Positions 6,916 through 7,375 of a stretch of DNA of 7,375 nt are shown piece by piece. This stretch comes from an uncultured Prevotella sp. (GTDB lineage Bacteria > Bacteroidota > Bacteroidia > Bacteroidales > Bacteroidaceae). The position numbers were made by a program, and so were the translations under genes. Every line of letters begins with the position of its first letter. The stretch's first letter is position 1. The DNA is taken from contig CAMTJK010000163.1 of NCBI GenBank assembly GCA_947072805.1, positions 1 to 7,375 on the forward strand, written 5' to 3'. Under the pieces are notes generated by a model. That model saw nothing but the letters and a program-made list of their open reading frames with translations. It was not told the origin of the DNA and did no database searches.

Positions 6916-7251
6916 CATATATCCGGCTGTCATCAGAACATACTGTTACTGTTGCTGTTCGTACCGCCCACTTTCTCCGGCGGCGCATATCTGTGCAACA
7001 TCAACGAAATGACAGGAGGACTGGGTGTAAGGACTGAAGACATACAGTTTGCAGCAACTGCAATGAGAGGCAGGATAAACATGCAAGCCACACTCGTAGC
7101 AATGAAAGGAATAACAGGAAACACTATCATCCTGCTTACCCTAACAGCAGTGCTGACAGCCCTCCCCGCATATCACCACAAAAGGAAACGCAAAACATAA
7201 AGCATATATTCACACGACGAAGAGTGTCTGCTAATAAAATAGTATCATTAT
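6916..7251. other. Regulator 3' flank, mostly uninformative
   Basis: Apart from the doubtful small ORF, I find no RNA gene and no convincing intrinsic terminator. A weak stem (ccgcc 6964-6968 with ggcgg 6979-6983, 10-base loop) lacks a following T run. The stretch 7201-7251 is AT-rich and leads directly into the right repeat copy. Confidence 0.4.
6952..7200 (+). CDS. Doubtful small membrane protein ORF
   Basis: This open frame of up to 82 codons begins at TTG 6952; the first ATG is at 7009 (63-64 codons) and others are at 7081 and 7102. It ends at TAA 7198-7200. It has a hydrophobic stretch near the C terminus (NTIILLTLTAVLTALPAY) followed by a basic tail (HHKRKRKT), as in a single-pass membrane peptide with its tail in the cytoplasm. 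Codon choice (ata, aac, gca, aca, gga) resembles the regulator. It lies in the same frame as the regulator after the TGA at 6913-6915, and the intervening codons are also hydrophobic (ILLLLLFV). There is no recognisable family or clear initiation signal, and a hydrophobic minus-strand frame (6933-7130) overlaps it. It could be a small protein, a decayed extension of the regulator, or chance. Confidence 0.25.
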   Translation: MLFVPPTFSGGAYLCNINEMTGGLGVRTEDIQFAATAMRGRINMQATLVAMKGITGNTIILLTLTAVLTALPAYHHKRKRKT

Positions 7252-7375
7252 AGTTTCATTAACATTTTGGAAAAATCTTTACTTTAACGTGTGTTAATCG
7301 GCATCCAAACCTCGATTTGAAACCTACGACGCGAAAATGAGCGTTTTTACTCTCAAATAGGGAGCGCTGATAGTC
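7252..7375 (+). repeat. 124-bp long inverted repeat, right copy (cut by window end)
   Basis: This is the inverted partner of 256-379: ungapped, 112 of 124 matches, differing mainly by scattered substitutions. Similarity runs right up to the last base of the window, so the element almost certainly continues beyond it. If the left copy is a guide, the next bases should correspond to the reverse complement of 255 and leftward, perhaps into a second palindromic array. It contains the same ttaac-acac-gttaa inverted repeat on the reverse strand. Confidence 0.92.

Noticed and set aside
4576..6933. Minus-strand ORFs up to 194 codons and plus-strand 6216-6659 within the regulator
   Set aside because: They overlap a fully supported reading frame and show no recognisable protein features.
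6933..7130. Minus-strand 65-codon hydrophobic ORF starting with ATG at 7130
   Set aside because: It overlaps the plus-strand candidate, matches no family I recognise, and its hydrophobicity follows from the base composition of the opposite strand. Neither frame is secure, and the plus frame has better codon resemblance to its neighbour.
7261..7290. Promoter inside the right repeat (attttgg ... tactttaacg)
   Set aside because: The TTTG to TA-box spacing is only about 10 bases and the -7 box has two mismatches, so it does not fit the Bacteroidetes consensus.

Overview
The window looks like a piece of a Bacteroidales chromosome, probably Prevotella-like. The grounds are a very large secreted GH95 glycosidase, a two-component-type beta-propeller (Reg_prop/Y_Y_Y) sensor fused to an AraC DNA-binding domain, AT-rich gene leaders with no Shine-Dalgarno sequence, and TAnnTTTG-like promoter boxes. 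The genus is an inference from style and was not checked by any search.

Layout: 1-407 has no credible gene but is rich in repeats. It holds a compact nested palindrome (86-208) and one copy of a 124-bp repeat (256-379). A 1251-residue secreted GH95 enzyme (alpha-L-fucosidase type) runs leftward over 408-4163. A 364-bp divergent intergenic region (4164-4527) carries two candidate promoters and a palindrome between them. A 795-residue membrane-spanning regulator runs rightward over 4528-6915. The last 460 bp hold at most one doubtful small membrane ORF and then the second 124-bp repeat copy (7252-7375), in inverted orientation and cut by the window edge.

Working model (inference): the regulator senses a fucosylated glycan or its breakdown product in the periplasm through its propeller and Y_Y_Y domains. 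It then acts directly from the membrane on the shared divergent promoter region to switch on the glycosidase. It resembles a hybrid two-component system (HTCS) from which the histidine kinase, ATPase and receiver modules are missing: only about 55 residues separate the membrane helix from the AraC domain. No SusC/SusD pair is present in the window, so this is a minimal enzyme-plus-regulator unit unless more genes lie outside.

The two points most worth following are the kinase-less regulator and the bracketing of the two-gene unit by about 90% identical 124-bp inverted repeats, one of them next to an unusual palindromic array.
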